Below are positions 14,263 to 22,049 of a stretch of DNA of 36,809 nucleotides, one piece after another (the first letter of the stretch is position 1; every line of letters begins with the position of its first letter). The DNA is taken from assembly GCA_944329375.1 (NCBI GenBank), contig CALVIB010000011.1:1-36809 (forward strand), in the 5' to 3' direction. The notes beneath the pieces were generated by a model, which saw only the letters and a program-made list of their open reading frames with translations, made no database searches and had not been told where the DNA came from. Source of the stretch: an uncultured Bacilli bacterium. GTDB lineage: Bacteria > Bacillota_I > Bacilli_A > RF39 > UBA660. The position numbers and the translations under genes were made by a program.

Positions 14263-15354
14263 TTAATCTTGTATATTGAAATGGTCAAAATCTGATTCTC
14301 TCAAAGTAAATTTATAAGCTGTATTATTATTAACAATAACAAATACACTTTCAATATTTTCTCTAACTTCAAAGTATAGAATTGGAGAATGTAATTCTTC
14401 TTCTACATCTACTAAGTCATTAAAGTTTTTAATATTGACAACATCATAATGTTCTAGGTCTGGCATATTGTGAGTTTCAGCAATGATATCTGCATATTCT
14501 TTTAATATTTTATTAAGAGCTAGAACATATTCTGATTTTCTAGTTACAGCAAGTAAGCTCTTAACTAATATTTTAAATATAATTAATGAAACGACTAGTA
14601 ATACAATTCCAAATATTAATAATGAAATATTTATTTCTACTTCATCGCTTGCTGATTTATAAACTGTATCTCCTCCATTATTTACATAATTTGGTTTTAT
14701 ATTTATTGTCTGTTGTAATAACGGAATTTCTAAGGTCATTGTATTAGATGTTTGTAAATCTTCTGAATTTTGATTTTTTAGACCTGCATTGATATTGATT
14801 TTCATACTTAAATCAACTCTTGCATCAATTGATAAACCAAATTGGTTTCTAAAATCTGTTAATATTTCATTGTATTGATTATAATCTAATTGAACATTTT
14901 TATTAATTGTAAATGTTTTACCTGTACCACTTTGATTAGTTTGATTAGCTATTGGATAAGTTTTTGACCAAACTTCAACATCTTTACCTTCTGTATTTTG
15001 ATATAATCCTTTAGCGGTTGCAACTATTTCGTAATTGTAATTATAATTTAATTCTTCGGTACTTTGAAAATTATAAACTGCATCAACATCAATATGGTCA
15101 ATTAAAGATGCAATATATTGTTTATTCATACCGATGTAAGGCGTGGTAAAGAACTGATTATTTTTCAAATATACTTTATAATTTAAATTTGAAGTATAGT
15201 TATAAGAATATAGTTTTTCTCTCCCTGCCTGCTTTGGATTTAAAGCCTTGACTATTGATACAATGGAAACAACAATTACAGCTATAACAATAATCAATAA
15301 AAATACTCTTATCCATTGTTTTAAAATTATTTTATTTTCGTTTTTTTGTCTCAT
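14263..15354 (-). CDS. DUF5305-like membrane protein
   Basis: A 363-residue protein with a membrane helix near the N-terminus (VFLLIIVIAVIVVSIVSIV), an extracellular beta-rich region of about 210 residues containing LYSYNYTSNLNYKVYLKNN, cited for its YxYxxxxNYKVYLK core, a second membrane helix near residue 250 and a cytoplasmic tail of about 100 residues. The YKVYL start of the external region and the two-helix layout fit DUF5305, a family often found beside SipW-type signal peptidases. It lies 16 bases downstream of the signal peptidase, in the same operon. ATG 15354 is chosen because AAGGGGAG stands seven bases before it. The likely role, assisting export or assembly of the TasA-like proteins, is inferred from context. 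Confidence 0.7.
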   Translation of the reverse strand: MRQKNENKIILKQWIRVFLLIIVIAVIVVSIVSIVKALNPKQAGREKLYSYNYTSNLNYKVYLKNNQFFTTPYIGMNKQYIASLIDHIDVDAVYNFQSTEELNYNYNYEIVATAKGLYQNTEGKDVEVWSKTYPIANQTNQSGTGKTFTINKNVQLDYNQYNEILTDFRNQFGLSIDARVDLSMKININAGLKNQNSEDLQTSNTMTLEIPLLQQTINIKPNYVNNGGDTVYKSASDEVEINISLLIFGIVLLVVSLIIFKILVKSLLAVTRKSEYVLALNKILKEYADIIAETHNMPDLEHYDVVNIKNFNDLVDVEEELHSPILYFEVRENIESVFVIVNNNTAYKFTLRESDFDHFNIQD

Positions 15355-15370
15355 TTTTCTTCTCCCCTTC

Positions 15371-16513
15371 TTATGATATTGCACCACTTAGCCATACTGA
15401 TGGATATCCAATCAATGGTATAACAAATGATACTTTTCCTTTTACATCTTCTAATGCAACTTTATCTGCATCGTTGGCATTGTTATGGTCTCCTTTTGTT
15501 ATAAACATTTTATTTCCATAACTGTCATTAGTTACATCCACAATTCTATGTACTACATATTTTGTTCCACTAACAAATTGAATTATATCTCCTTTTTTTA
15601 ATTCGCCTTTTTCTCGTGTATTTAATTTATTTATTACAACAGCATCTCCTCGGTTAAATGTTGGAGACATACTACCAGATAAAATAGCGATAGGTTGATA
15701 TTTAAACAATCCCATAACAAATCCCGCAATTAAAGCAATAAATGCAAAAACTGGTACATAAATAACTGGATTGTAACTTCTTCTTTCTCTTTTTGATAAT
15801 CTTTCTGATTTATTTACATGAACATAATTCATATAGATATAAATTGCTAGAGGTAATGTAACACCTACTATTGCTGTTCCAAACCAATCTAAATTTGGAA
15901 TTATTGGTACAATAAATGGTGGTACAGTTATAAATAATCTATAAACTATGGAAAATTTTGCGCCTCCTATATATACTAAATAGGTTGCTAATGCGCTTTC
16001 TAATATAGCTGGTATCAATGTGGTTGATGTATAAATAAATATTTCTTTTAAATCAACAAAATGACTTTCTATGTTTGAGTAATTTAAGTTTATTAGCATA
16101 AATATTAATGTCATTAATATGAAATTCCAAGCTTTCTTTTTTTCGTTTTTTATTAACGATTCTCTTACAAATTCTTGAAAAAAAACAATTCCAGCAAATG
16201 ACCATAGGTTTTTTAGGACACTAAATATATCTTTTGCATAAGGTGTCTTTTCAAACCCAAAAATTAATCCTAACAAGAAATAAGCTATTATGTAAATTAT
16301 AAGTGCAATAACTAAGCTTTGTGTTTTATCTTTTTCTCCTTTTACCCTTATACTAGTATTTATACTTAAAAAAACTGCTACTGAACAAATTACTATCCAC
16401 ATGAATGGATGAATAATTTCATTATAGTATTCAAGGTTTAAAGGTGTAATTACAAAAACATTTAAAACAAAATATATAATTAATAATCCATATATTATTA
16501 AGTTGTTTTTCAT
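15371..16513 (-). CDS. SipW-type signal peptidase I with a large N-terminal membrane domain
   Basis: ER/archaeal-type signal peptidase, the class that processes TasA and its relatives. The catalytic part is in the last 130 residues: SGSMSPTFNRGDAVV with the Ser nucleophile (about 281), then YVVHRIVD with a His (about 322) instead of the Lys of ordinary bacterial enzymes, and KGDHNNANDAD. The first 240 residues hold about seven membrane segments, which SipW (about 190 residues) lacks; this extension is the unusual part. The final helix region VWLSGAIS follows the active domain. ATG 16513 is chosen because GGGG lies seven bases ahead. It leads the operon with the DUF5305-like protein, and four presumed substrates lie just upstream on the same strand with separate promoters. 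Confidence 0.9.
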   Translation of the reverse strand: MKNNLIIYGLLIIYFVLNVFVITPLNLEYYNEIIHPFMWIVICSVAVFLSINTSIRVKGEKDKTQSLVIALIIYIIAYFLLGLIFGFEKTPYAKDIFSVLKNLWSFAGIVFFQEFVRESLIKNEKKKAWNFILMTLIFMLINLNYSNIESHFVDLKEIFIYTSTTLIPAILESALATYLVYIGGAKFSIVYRLFITVPPFIVPIIPNLDWFGTAIVGVTLPLAIYIYMNYVHVNKSERLSKRERRSYNPVIYVPVFAFIALIAGFVMGLFKYQPIAILSGSMSPTFNRGDAVVINKLNTREKGELKKGDIIQFVSGTKYVVHRIVDVTNDSYGNKMFITKGDHNNANDADKVALEDVKGKVSFVIPLIGYPSVWLSGAIS

Positions 16514-16555
16514 ATTCATACCCCTTTTATTGTAATCCCTACTATTCTATAATGA

Positions 16556-16584
16556 ATTATAACATATCATTTTAGACTTGGCAA
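16556..16584 (-). promoter_or_regulatory. Promoter of the signal peptidase operon
   Basis: Minus strand TTGCCA (16579-16584), 17 bases, TATAAT (16556-16561), with TG one base before the -10. Confidence 0.85.
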
Positions 16585-16664
16585 CTGTAAATAGAAAAAA
16601 TATAATTTTCGTAGATTTTTGGTGTTTAGAGTTGACATTTTTTAATATTATAATTAAGTATTAT

Positions 16665-16694
16665 AAAAAGACATGTCTAATGGCGTGTCTTTTT
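16665..16694 (-). terminator. Terminator after TasA-like gene 1
   Basis: AAAAAGACA (16665-16673) pairs with TGTCTTTTT (16686-16694). On the minus strand it lies just after the stop of the gene at 16710 and keeps it apart from the signal peptidase operon. Confidence 0.75.
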
Positions 16695-16709
16695 ATTAAA
16701 TTAACTATA

Positions 16710-17267
16710 TTAGTTAGATTGTACAGCGTCAACAGTAATATTTACGCTAGCAGATTTAGTTGTACCAACAGTTTCTGCACTAGAAATAAATTCGGCTTTT
16801 ACTGTCATTGTAGCTGTATCACTTTCACCAATAGTTGTTGGTGTTGGTGAAGTAACTGTAAATTGGATGTTTCCTTTTTTAGCAATTAAAGCTTCATCAC
16901 TTTCATCTCCAGCCATTTGAACAACTGGAGTTTGTAAATCAGCAGAGATATTTCCGTTATTTTCAATTGTTAATGTGAATGTAACAGTATCTCCTGGTTG
17001 ATTTAATTCTGCAGAAAGGGTAGCATTATGACCATCAGAATAACTAATTGAGCCTGTTGGAACTTGTGCTCCTGATAATCCAGCAACTGCATCAACAACT
17101 CCTGCTCCTGATGTTTTAGTTTGGTCGAATGCAATATCCCATGTTGAAGTAATTGTTGCAGTTCCATTAATATTTAATTTTTGTGCAAAAGCTGCATATC
17201 CTACTGCCATTACAAATACTACTGCTAATAAAGCTCCAATTAACGCATTTTTGTGTTTACTTTCCAT
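16710..17267 (-). CDS. TasA-like secreted protein 1
   Basis: 185 residues. It starts MESKHKNALIGALLAVV, a membrane segment ending VGYAAFAQ, then LNINGTATITSTWDI. The mature part is beta-rich and nearly free of Cys, with PGDTVTFTLTIENNGNISA, the strongest shared element of this family. This is the pattern of SipW-dependent TasA/camelysin-type surface proteins. An insert GAGVVDAVAGLSGAQVPTG is shared only with paralog 2, as is nearly identical leader sequence, so these two are the most recent duplicates. Its own promoter (17318-17346) and leader hairpin (17294-17310) precede it. The SipW-type peptidase 200 bases downstream is its likely processing enzyme. Fibre formation is inferred from the family. 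Confidence 0.82.
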   Translation of the reverse strand: MESKHKNALIGALLAVVFVMAVGYAAFAQKLNINGTATITSTWDIAFDQTKTSGAGVVDAVAGLSGAQVPTGSISYSDGHNATLSAELNQPGDTVTFTLTIENNGNISADLQTPVVQMAGDESDEALIAKKGNIQFTVTSPTPTTIGESDTATMTVKAEFISSAETVGTTKSASVNITVDAVQSN

Positions 17268-17293
17268 TTTTCCTTCCTTTCTAACAATATTTT

Positions 17294-17310
17294 AAGTAGT
17301 TGTCCTACTT
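17294..17310 (-). promoter_or_regulatory. Shared 5'-leader hairpin, copy 1
   Basis: AAGTAG-N5-CTACTT, a perfect 6-bp stem, 8 bases after the -10 and so at the very 5' end of the transcript. The same AGTAG/CTACT stem occurs before TasA-like genes 2 and 3. Confidence 0.7.
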
Positions 17311-17317
17311 TATACTT

Positions 17318-17346
17318 AATATAACATATTTCATTTTTGACTTCAA
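17318..17346 (-). promoter_or_regulatory. Promoter of TasA-like gene 1
   Basis: Minus strand TTGAAG (17341-17346), 17 bases, TATATT (17318-17323), TG one base before the -10. Confidence 0.8.
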
Positions 17347-17480
17347 GGGCAATTTTAAGGTTTTATTAAAATTTTATTTTTTAACACTTAATTTATATAG
17401 ATATTGTTATATTTTAATTGTCAATCTTTTTACATTCTTTTTAAATACTATAATTTATAAAAAGTAATGTTAAAAGTATA

Positions 17481-17519
17481 AAAAAACTGCTTAGAAATTT
17501 TATTTTCTTGCAGTTTTTT
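17481..17519 (-). terminator. Terminator after TasA-like gene 2
   Basis: AAAAAACTGC (17481-17490) and GCAGTTTTTT (17510-17519) form a perfect 10-bp outer stem, with further A/T pairing inside. It lies 8 bases beyond the stop codon at 17527. Confidence 0.85.
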
Positions 17520-17526
17520 ATTAAAA

Positions 17527-18087
17527 TTATGCTTGAGTTGCTTGAGTAGTAACTGTAATGCTTGCAGAAGTTGTAGTACCAACACTTTGAGCAGAATTAT
17601 CAAATTCAGCAACGACTGTCATTGTGGCTTCTGCACTTGCGTCAATAGTGGTTGGAGTTGGAGCTGTTACTGTAAATTTGATATTACCTTGTTTTACAAC
17701 TAAAGGGCTGCTATCTTCATCAGTTCCACTAGTTAAACTAACAACTGGTTGACCTAAATTAGCTTCAATATTACCTTTGTTTTGAATTGTTAATGTAAAT
17801 GTTATTTTATCACCTGGTTGTACCAAATTAGCATTAATTGTTGCACTTTGTTGAGATGGATAACTAATTGTTCCAGTAGGTGCTGTTGTTCCACCAATTC
17901 CAGTAACTGGATCAACAACTCCTGCTCCTGTTGTTTTAGTAGTATCATATGCGATATTCCAGTTTGATGATATTGATGCACTACCATTAATTGTTAATTG
18001 TTGTGCAAAAGCGGCATACCCTACTGCCATTACAAATACTACTGCTAATAAAGCTCCAATCATTACATTTTTGTGTTTACTTTCCAT
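17527..18087 (-). CDS. TasA-like secreted protein 2
   Basis: 186 residues, the closest relative of paralog 1. Leader MESKHKNVMIGALLAVV and VGYAAFAQ are nearly identical, also at DNA level, followed by LTINGSASISSNWNIAYD. The mature domain has PGDKITFTLTIQNKGNIEA and the same extra segment ending DPVTGIGGTTAPTG. The C-terminus is rich in Ser and Thr and ends TTQATQA. A SipW-cognate secreted surface protein by motif. It is independently transcribed: promoter 18137-18165, leader hairpin 18114-18128, terminator 17481-17519. Having separate promoters for near-duplicates suggests different expression levels or timing. Confidence 0.82.
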   Translation of the reverse strand: MESKHKNVMIGALLAVVFVMAVGYAAFAQQLTINGSASISSNWNIAYDTTKTTGAGVVDPVTGIGGTTAPTGTISYPSQQSATINANLVQPGDKITFTLTIQNKGNIEANLGQPVVSLTSGTDEDSSPLVVKQGNIKFTVTAPTPTTIDASAEATMTVVAEFDNSAQSVGTTTSASITVTTQATQA

Positions 18088-18113
18088 TTTGTTTTCCCTC
18101 CTATAGTATATTA

Positions 18114-18128
18114 AGTAGTTTCTCTACT
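18114..18128 (-). promoter_or_regulatory. Shared 5'-leader hairpin, copy 2
   Basis: AGTAG-N5-CTACT, 5 bp, 9 bases after the -10 of TasA-like gene 2. Stem sequence is conserved with copies 1 and 3 while the loop differs. Confidence 0.7.
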
Positions 18129-18136
18129 CTAAATAT

Positions 18137-18165
18137 ATCTTAGCACATTTAAAGTATTTCATCAA
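18137..18165 (-). promoter_or_regulatory. Promoter of TasA-like gene 2
   Basis: Minus strand TTGATG (18160-18165), 17 bases, TAAGAT (18137-18142), TG one base before the -10. Confidence 0.7.
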
Positions 18166-18263
18166 GCAAAATTATTTTTTTGTTAATTATTTTTTTATTT
18201 TACGTTATTTAATTTTTTGTTTTTATAGTTTATTAACCTTTTATTTTATGTTTTTCAAAATAA

Positions 18264-18341
18264 AAAGCAAGTTTTTAAATGAAATTATGATTGTAAACAA
18301 TATCTACTTTTAATCAATAGTTTCATATTTAAACTTACTTT
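18264..18341 (-). terminator. Long hairpin after TasA-like gene 3
   Basis: A 21-base arm at 18321-18341 can pair with 18264-18284 with few mismatches; the 36-base loop contains a smaller stem ATTGT-TT-ACAAT. On the minus strand T-rich sequence follows, so it probably terminates gene 3. The stem is longer than needed for termination and may stabilise the mRNA. Confidence 0.6.
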
Positions 18342-18357
18342 ATTCAAATTATTTTAA

Positions 18358-18918
18358 TTAAGCTTGAACATAATTCATGGTTACTGTTAAATCTGCTGAA
18401 GCATTTTGTAAATTTCCTTGATTGCCATTATCAACAAATTCAGCAACAATAGTTATTTCGGCAGTTCCACCACCAGATGTTAATGTACTACTTCCTGGGC
18501 TTGTAACAGTATATTTGATATTTCCATCTGAAGTGGTAGCAGTTAATGCTCCATTATCAATATCCATATCTTCAGTTGTACTTGTTAATGTAATATTACT
18601 TAATCTGGCATTTAATGTTCCAGAGTTTTCGATTGGAACTACAAATGTCATTTTATCTCCTGGGCTTACTAATTGTGCTGAAAAAGTTGCTGTTAATCCT
18701 CCGCCATTTACGGTAACTGAACCTGTTGGGGTAGTTCCCATAGTTGATGATGGTGTAGAACTAGAACCTTCTTGTTTCATATGAACATCCCATTTTGAAG
18801 TTATTGATGCACTACCATTAATGTTTAATTGTTGTGCAAAAGCGGCATACCCTACGGCCATTACAAGTACTACTGCTAATAAAGCCCCTATTAATGAATT
18901 CTTGTGTTTTGATTCCAT
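18358..18918 (-). CDS. TasA-like secreted protein 3
   Basis: 186 residues from ATG 18918 (MESKHKNSLIGALLAVV). A longer in-frame start at 18996 would place the promoter and hairpin inside the gene and is rejected; the ribosome site AAAGGAGG precedes 18918. After VGYAAFAQ comes LNINGSASITSKWDVHMKQ, then a Ser/Thr/Gly-rich segment and PGDKMTFVVPIENSGTLNA. The end, LTVTMNYVQA, resembles paralogs 4 and 0 (LNYIQK, LNYVQN), so this gene links the two subgroups. Family and SipW-type export as for the others. It has its own promoter, hairpin and 3' structure. Confidence 0.82.
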   Translation of the reverse strand: MESKHKNSLIGALLAVVLVMAVGYAAFAQQLNINGSASITSKWDVHMKQEGSSSTPSSTMGTTPTGSVTVNGGGLTATFSAQLVSPGDKMTFVVPIENSGTLNARLSNITLTSTTEDMDIDNGALTATTSDGNIKYTVTSPGSSTLTSGGGTAEITIVAEFVDNGNQGNLQNASADLTVTMNYVQA

Positions 18919-18944
18919 TTTATTTTTCCTCCTTTTATCTTTTA

Positions 18945-18958
18945 AGTAGTCTTCTACT
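18945..18958 (-). promoter_or_regulatory. Shared 5'-leader hairpin, copy 3
   Basis: AGTAG-N4-CTACT, 10 bases after the -10 of TasA-like gene 3, followed by the ribosome site. Confidence 0.7.
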
Positions 18959-18967
18959 CTATATAGA

Positions 18968-18996
18968 ATATTATCATAATTGAATATTATTTTCAA
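18968..18996 (-). promoter_or_regulatory. Promoter of TasA-like gene 3
   Basis: Minus strand TTGAAA (18991-18996), 17 bases, TAATAT (18968-18973), TG one base before the -10. Confidence 0.75.
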
Positions 18997-19040
18997 GTTT
19001 ATTTTTTGGTTTATATTTTAATAAAGTTATTTAAAATATA

Positions 19041-19078
19041 AAAAAGCTATGAAATTATACAAATTCATTAGCCTTTTT
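19041..19078 (-). terminator. Terminator after TasA-like gene 4
   Basis: AAAAAGCTATGAA and TTCATTAGCCTTTTT pair with two single-base bulges; a T run follows on the minus strand. The hairpin begins at the stop codon. Confidence 0.65.
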
Positions 19079-19577
19079 ATTTTTGAATATAATTTAAATT
19101 CATTGTTAATGAGCTTGTTGTAGATGTTGGTGTTTGTGTATAACTATTGTTAAATTTAACTGTTATTGTAAATGTGCTTTCCCCTCCAGCTTCTAAGACA
19201 TCATTCTGAGCAATTCCTGAATAACTATATTGAATTGCTTCATTATTTGAATCATTAAAAGTTATTGTATCGAGCTTAGCATCTAGGTTACCATCATTCT
19301 TCACTGTAACATTATATGTTACACTGCTACCTGGACTAACTAATTCAGCTTGAAATGTTGCACTTAATTTATCACTTCCAACTGTTGCACTTAAATTTTT
19401 TCCATCTAATGTTTCACTATTGACAGCAATATCCTCAATATGAACATCCCATTTTGAGGTTATTGTAGATGTACCAGTAATTGTTAATTGCTGTGAAAAT
19501 GCGGCATAGCCTATTGCCATAACGAGTACTACTGCTAATAGTACCATAATTAATGATGATTTGTGCATATCTTCCAT
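19077..19577 (-). CDS. TasA-like secreted protein 4
   Basis: 166 residues. Leader MEDMHKSSLIMVLLAVV and IGYAAFSQ, then LTITGTSTITSKWDVHIED. The mature part has PGSSVTYNVTVKNDGNLDA and ends NLNYIQK, and is closest to the isolated paralog at 4718, with which it shares the NDVLEAGG/NDLLEAGQ segment and ITFxxSN. It lacks the extra insert of paralogs 1 and 2 and has no AGTAG/CTACT hairpin in its leader. Ribosome site AGGAG; promoter 19602-19630. Predicted SipW substrate and surface protein. Confidence 0.82.
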   Translation of the reverse strand: MEDMHKSSLIMVLLAVVLVMAIGYAAFSQQLTITGTSTITSKWDVHIEDIAVNSETLDGKNLSATVGSDKLSATFQAELVSPGSSVTYNVTVKNDGNLDAKLDTITFNDSNNEAIQYSYSGIAQNDVLEAGGESTFTITVKFNNSYTQTPTSTTSSLTMNLNYIQK

Positions 19578-19601
19578 ATTCCCATCTCCTATCTTGATAT
19601 T

Positions 19602-19630
19602 AATATATCATATTTGCAAATTCTTTTCAA
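19602..19630 (-). promoter_or_regulatory. Promoter of TasA-like gene 4
   Basis: Minus strand TTGAAA (19625-19630), 17 bases, TATATT (19602-19607), TG one base before the -10. It lies directly behind the argS stop codon, and no terminator for argS is visible, so argS transcripts may read through. Confidence 0.8.
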
Positions 19631-19636
19631 CAATTT

Positions 19637-21322
19637 TTACATAGCTTTTGGAATATGGATACCTAATAATTCTAGTAATTTTTTTATTACTAAATTATTA
19701 TATTCTAAGATGATATTGTAATCATTTTTTATATTTTCTTCTAATGATGACATATGATTTGTTTGATAAAAGTTATTATCTATTACAGATAATTCATATA
19801 AATAATTAGCAATTAAATGAGGTTTTCTTTCTTTTGCGGCTGCTTCTATAATTGAAGTTACTTCTAATAATTTTAAACGTAAAGTTCTGTCTATTTCATT
19901 ATAAATGTTTTCAGATAATTTTCCGTTATTTTGAGTTAACAATTTACTTATTCTTAAATATGTATATAAAATGTATGGTCCTGTTTTTCCATTAACTTCA
20001 CTAAATTTTTTAATGTCAAAGATATAGTTTTTAGTGTAATCGTTTTGAAGGTCAGCAAATTTAATAATAGCATTTACGATTTTATCTAAATCTTCATCTT
20101 GCATGGATTTATTTTCTTCTCTTAGGTTTACAAATTCTTCTTTAACTTCTTTGATTAAGTCTTCCAGTTTTAAGGCACCGCCAGTTCTTGTTTTAAAGGG
20201 TTTATTATCTTCTCCATTGACTGTTCCATAACCACAGAATGTTAGTTTACCATTATAGATATTTGTTTTTTTACTAGCTCTAAAGACTTGTGTAAAGTGC
20301 ATACTTTGTCTAGCATCTACTACATAGATTATTTCATCTGGATTAAAGTCTTTTTTTCTTTGCCAAATAGTACCTAAGTCTGATGTAGCATATAAATATG
20401 CACCATCTGATTTTTGAATTATACATGGTGGGATTTCTATTTTATCATCATCTTCTTTAACATCAATGACTTTGGCACCATCATCTATTTTTACACATGA
20501 TTTTTTATCTAAATATTCCATCATTTCATCAAAGTATTTATAGGCATCACTTTCTCCATACCAATAATCAAAATGAACATCTAGATAATCATATATTCTT
20601 TTGATATCTTTTATGGATAAGTCACATATTTTTTTCCATAGGATTTGATAATTTTTATCTTTATTTTGAAGTTTTTTGGTTATTTCAGCACATTGCTCTT
20701 TTATTTTTTCGTTTTCTTTACATAAACCACTTATTTTAGGATATGTAACATTTAAGTAATCCAAATCAAATTCTATATCTTCATATTTTTTATTTGGAAA
20801 ATCATGAATTATTCCATAGATTACTTGCCCCATTTGAGCACCAATATCGCCTAAGTGGACATCAGATATGGTGGTATTACCTTTAAATTTTAAAATATTA
20901 TTGATTGCTTGACCTATGATTGCGGTTCTTAAGTGACCAACATGAAGCGGTTTGGCTATGTTGGGTCCACCATAATCTAATACTATTTTATTATTTTCTC
21001 TTTTTATTCCTAGTTTATCTTTTTTCATTAATTCTTTTAAGGTATTATTTATTAATTTATCACTTGTAATTATATTGATGAATCCTGGTTTAGCAACATT
21101 TACTTCTTTAAAATATTCTTTGAAGTTTTTATTTTCTTTTAGTTTATTTACTATTTCTTCGGCTATTATAAATGGCGCTTTATGATATATTTTAGCTAGT
21201 TTAAAGGCATCATCACACTGAAAATCTACTCCATCAATATTTGATTTAACTATTTTTGTTTCATAGTCATAGTTTAGTGTTTTTAATGTTTCATTTAAGA
21301 TGTTTTCTAATTTAGTATTCAT
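19637..21322 (-). CDS. argS: Arginyl-tRNA synthetase
   Basis: Class I synthetase that charges tRNA-Arg. The 561-residue protein has the normal length and the ArgS hallmarks: an N-terminal additional domain, KPLHVGHLRTAIIG (the HIGH motif, here HVGH) at about 125, SDVHLGDIGAQMG, the catalytic-core segment YATSDLGTIWQRK at about 312, and the C-terminal anticodon-binding domain with TGPYILYTYLRISKLL. As in most ArgS there is no KMSKS; FKTRTGGALKLEDL occupies that place. The ATG follows AAAGGAGG. It is controlled by a T-box leader (21345-21546) with an arginine specifier codon. Confidence 0.97.
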   Translation of the reverse strand: MNTKLENILNETLKTLNYDYETKIVKSNIDGVDFQCDDAFKLAKIYHKAPFIIAEEIVNKLKENKNFKEYFKEVNVAKPGFINIITSDKLINNTLKELMKKDKLGIKRENNKIVLDYGGPNIAKPLHVGHLRTAIIGQAINNILKFKGNTTISDVHLGDIGAQMGQVIYGIIHDFPNKKYEDIEFDLDYLNVTYPKISGLCKENEKIKEQCAEITKKLQNKDKNYQILWKKICDLSIKDIKRIYDYLDVHFDYWYGESDAYKYFDEMMEYLDKKSCVKIDDGAKVIDVKEDDDKIEIPPCIIQKSDGAYLYATSDLGTIWQRKKDFNPDEIIYVVDARQSMHFTQVFRASKKTNIYNGKLTFCGYGTVNGEDNKPFKTRTGGALKLEDLIKEVKEEFVNLREENKSMQDEDLDKIVNAIIKFADLQNDYTKNYIFDIKKFSEVNGKTGPYILYTYLRISKLLTQNNGKLSENIYNEIDRTLRLKLLEVTSIIEAAAKERKPHLIANYLYELSVIDNNFYQTNHMSSLEENIKNDYNIILEYNNLVIKKLLELLGIHIPKAM

Positions 21323-21344
21323 TTAATTTCCTCCTTTATATTAT

Positions 21345-21546
21345 GAAAACCCCTATAAAATAAGGACGAGTTTTTACCCGCGGTGCCACCTTACTTCATA
21401 GAGGCTCTATGCAACTTTAATCTTTAATGCAGATTATACAACGACATTTTTTAGGAACTGCGTTCATAAGGATATATTGCTTAGCTTCCACTAATCTAAA
21501 CTCACTATAAATATATTTATCTTATTACTATTTTTCCTGTGTCTTG
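21345..21546 (-). promoter_or_regulatory. T-box riboswitch of argS, specifier CGC (Arg)
   Basis: On the minus strand the conserved T-box core AAGGTGGCACCGCGG is at 21378-21392. The terminator form pairs CTATGAAGTAAGG with CCTTATTTTATAG (21353-21365), 13 bp with two G-U pairs. Stem I: GGAA near 21537 with TTCC near 21454 at the base, AGTA opposite the specifier loop GAACGCAG (21458-21465), then AUAAG/CUUAU and AUAUAUU/AAUAUAU. The codon in the specifier position is CGC (21460-21462), arginine, matching the gene it controls. Uncharged tRNA-Arg should stabilise the antiterminator and switch argS on. Confidence 0.93.
21462..21545. repeat. T-box Stem I direct repeat, copy 1
   Basis: 84 bases that recur at 22057-22140 in the same orientation with two substitutions and no gaps (82 of 84 identical by eye). 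This copy is part of the complete argS T-box. Confidence 0.95.
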
Positions 21547-21552
21547 TTTTTA

Positions 21553-21581
21553 ATTATATAGAATTATGTAATCACTGTCAA
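21553..21581 (-). promoter_or_regulatory. argS promoter
   Basis: Minus strand TTGACA (21576-21581), 17 bases, TATAAT (21553-21558): a perfect consensus, as expected for a gene controlled mainly by transcription attenuation. Confidence 0.92.
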
Positions 21582-21691
21582 TTGTTTGAATTTGAAAACT
21601 AAATATATATAATATATAGAAAAAATGATTAACTCTTGCAGTTATAAAATTTTAGCTATTTTAAAAAAAATTATTTTTTAATGTTAATTAT

Positions 21692-22012
21692 TTATGGTAA
21701 TTTTTTATCACAAGAAACTACTTTTGAATTATCTTTTATATAATCTGGTGCATGTTGAAGTTTATGTTCTAAAACAAATGCTTCCGTATCATATTTAGTT
21801 AATCGCATATCATTAATCATCTTTAAAATACTGCTTCCAATAGTAAAAACAGCTCCTGTAATAATTGTATTTTTGTCTACAAAAAGTAAGCCGCTACCCA
21901 CTCCTATTAACCCTGCAATTCGTATAAATCCTAATACTTGTCCATTAAATACTTTTTTTTCAATTTTTTCATCTATGTCTTCTATTCTTTTTTCTAATGT
22001 ATATTTTTTCAT
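21692..22012 (-). CDS. Small membrane protein behind an orphan T-box Stem I
   Basis: Not recognised. The 106-residue protein begins MKKYTLEKRIEDIDEKIEKK, a charged helix, followed by two hydrophobic segments at about 24-42 and 48-66 (VLGFIRIAGLIGVGSGLLF and TIITGAVFTIGSSILKM) and a hydrophilic tail. ATG 22010-22012 has GGAGG eight bases ahead; an in-frame TTG at 22027 is part of that ribosome site and is rejected. Its leader contains the near-exact copy of the argS Stem I, so it may respond to a tRNA, or the leader may be a relic. It lies between that copy and the full T-box of argS. Confidence 0.72.
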   Translation of the reverse strand: MKKYTLEKRIEDIDEKIEKKVFNGQVLGFIRIAGLIGVGSGLLFVDKNTIITGAVFTIGSSILKMINDMRLTKYDTEAFVLEHKLQHAPDYIKDNSKVVSCDKKLP

Positions 22013-22049
22013 AAATGTAACCTCCAAATATATACAATAACATTTTTAA

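Noticed and set aside
16578-16850. A plus-strand frame of 90 codons with a TTGACA at 16632-16637 ahead of part of it
   Set aside because: It lies mostly antisense to TasA-like gene 1, has no ribosome site and resembles no protein. TATAAT-like sequences are 11 or 21 bases from the TTGACA, not near 17.
17802-17987. A second minus-strand frame rich in Gln and Leu inside TasA-like gene 2
   Set aside because: Low-complexity product of the Thr- and Gln-rich coding sequence read in another frame; no ribosome site.
16710-19577. Transposon-driven amplification of the TasA-like genes
   Set aside because: No transposase, terminal repeats or target duplications are visible. Unequal recombination is a simpler explanation.
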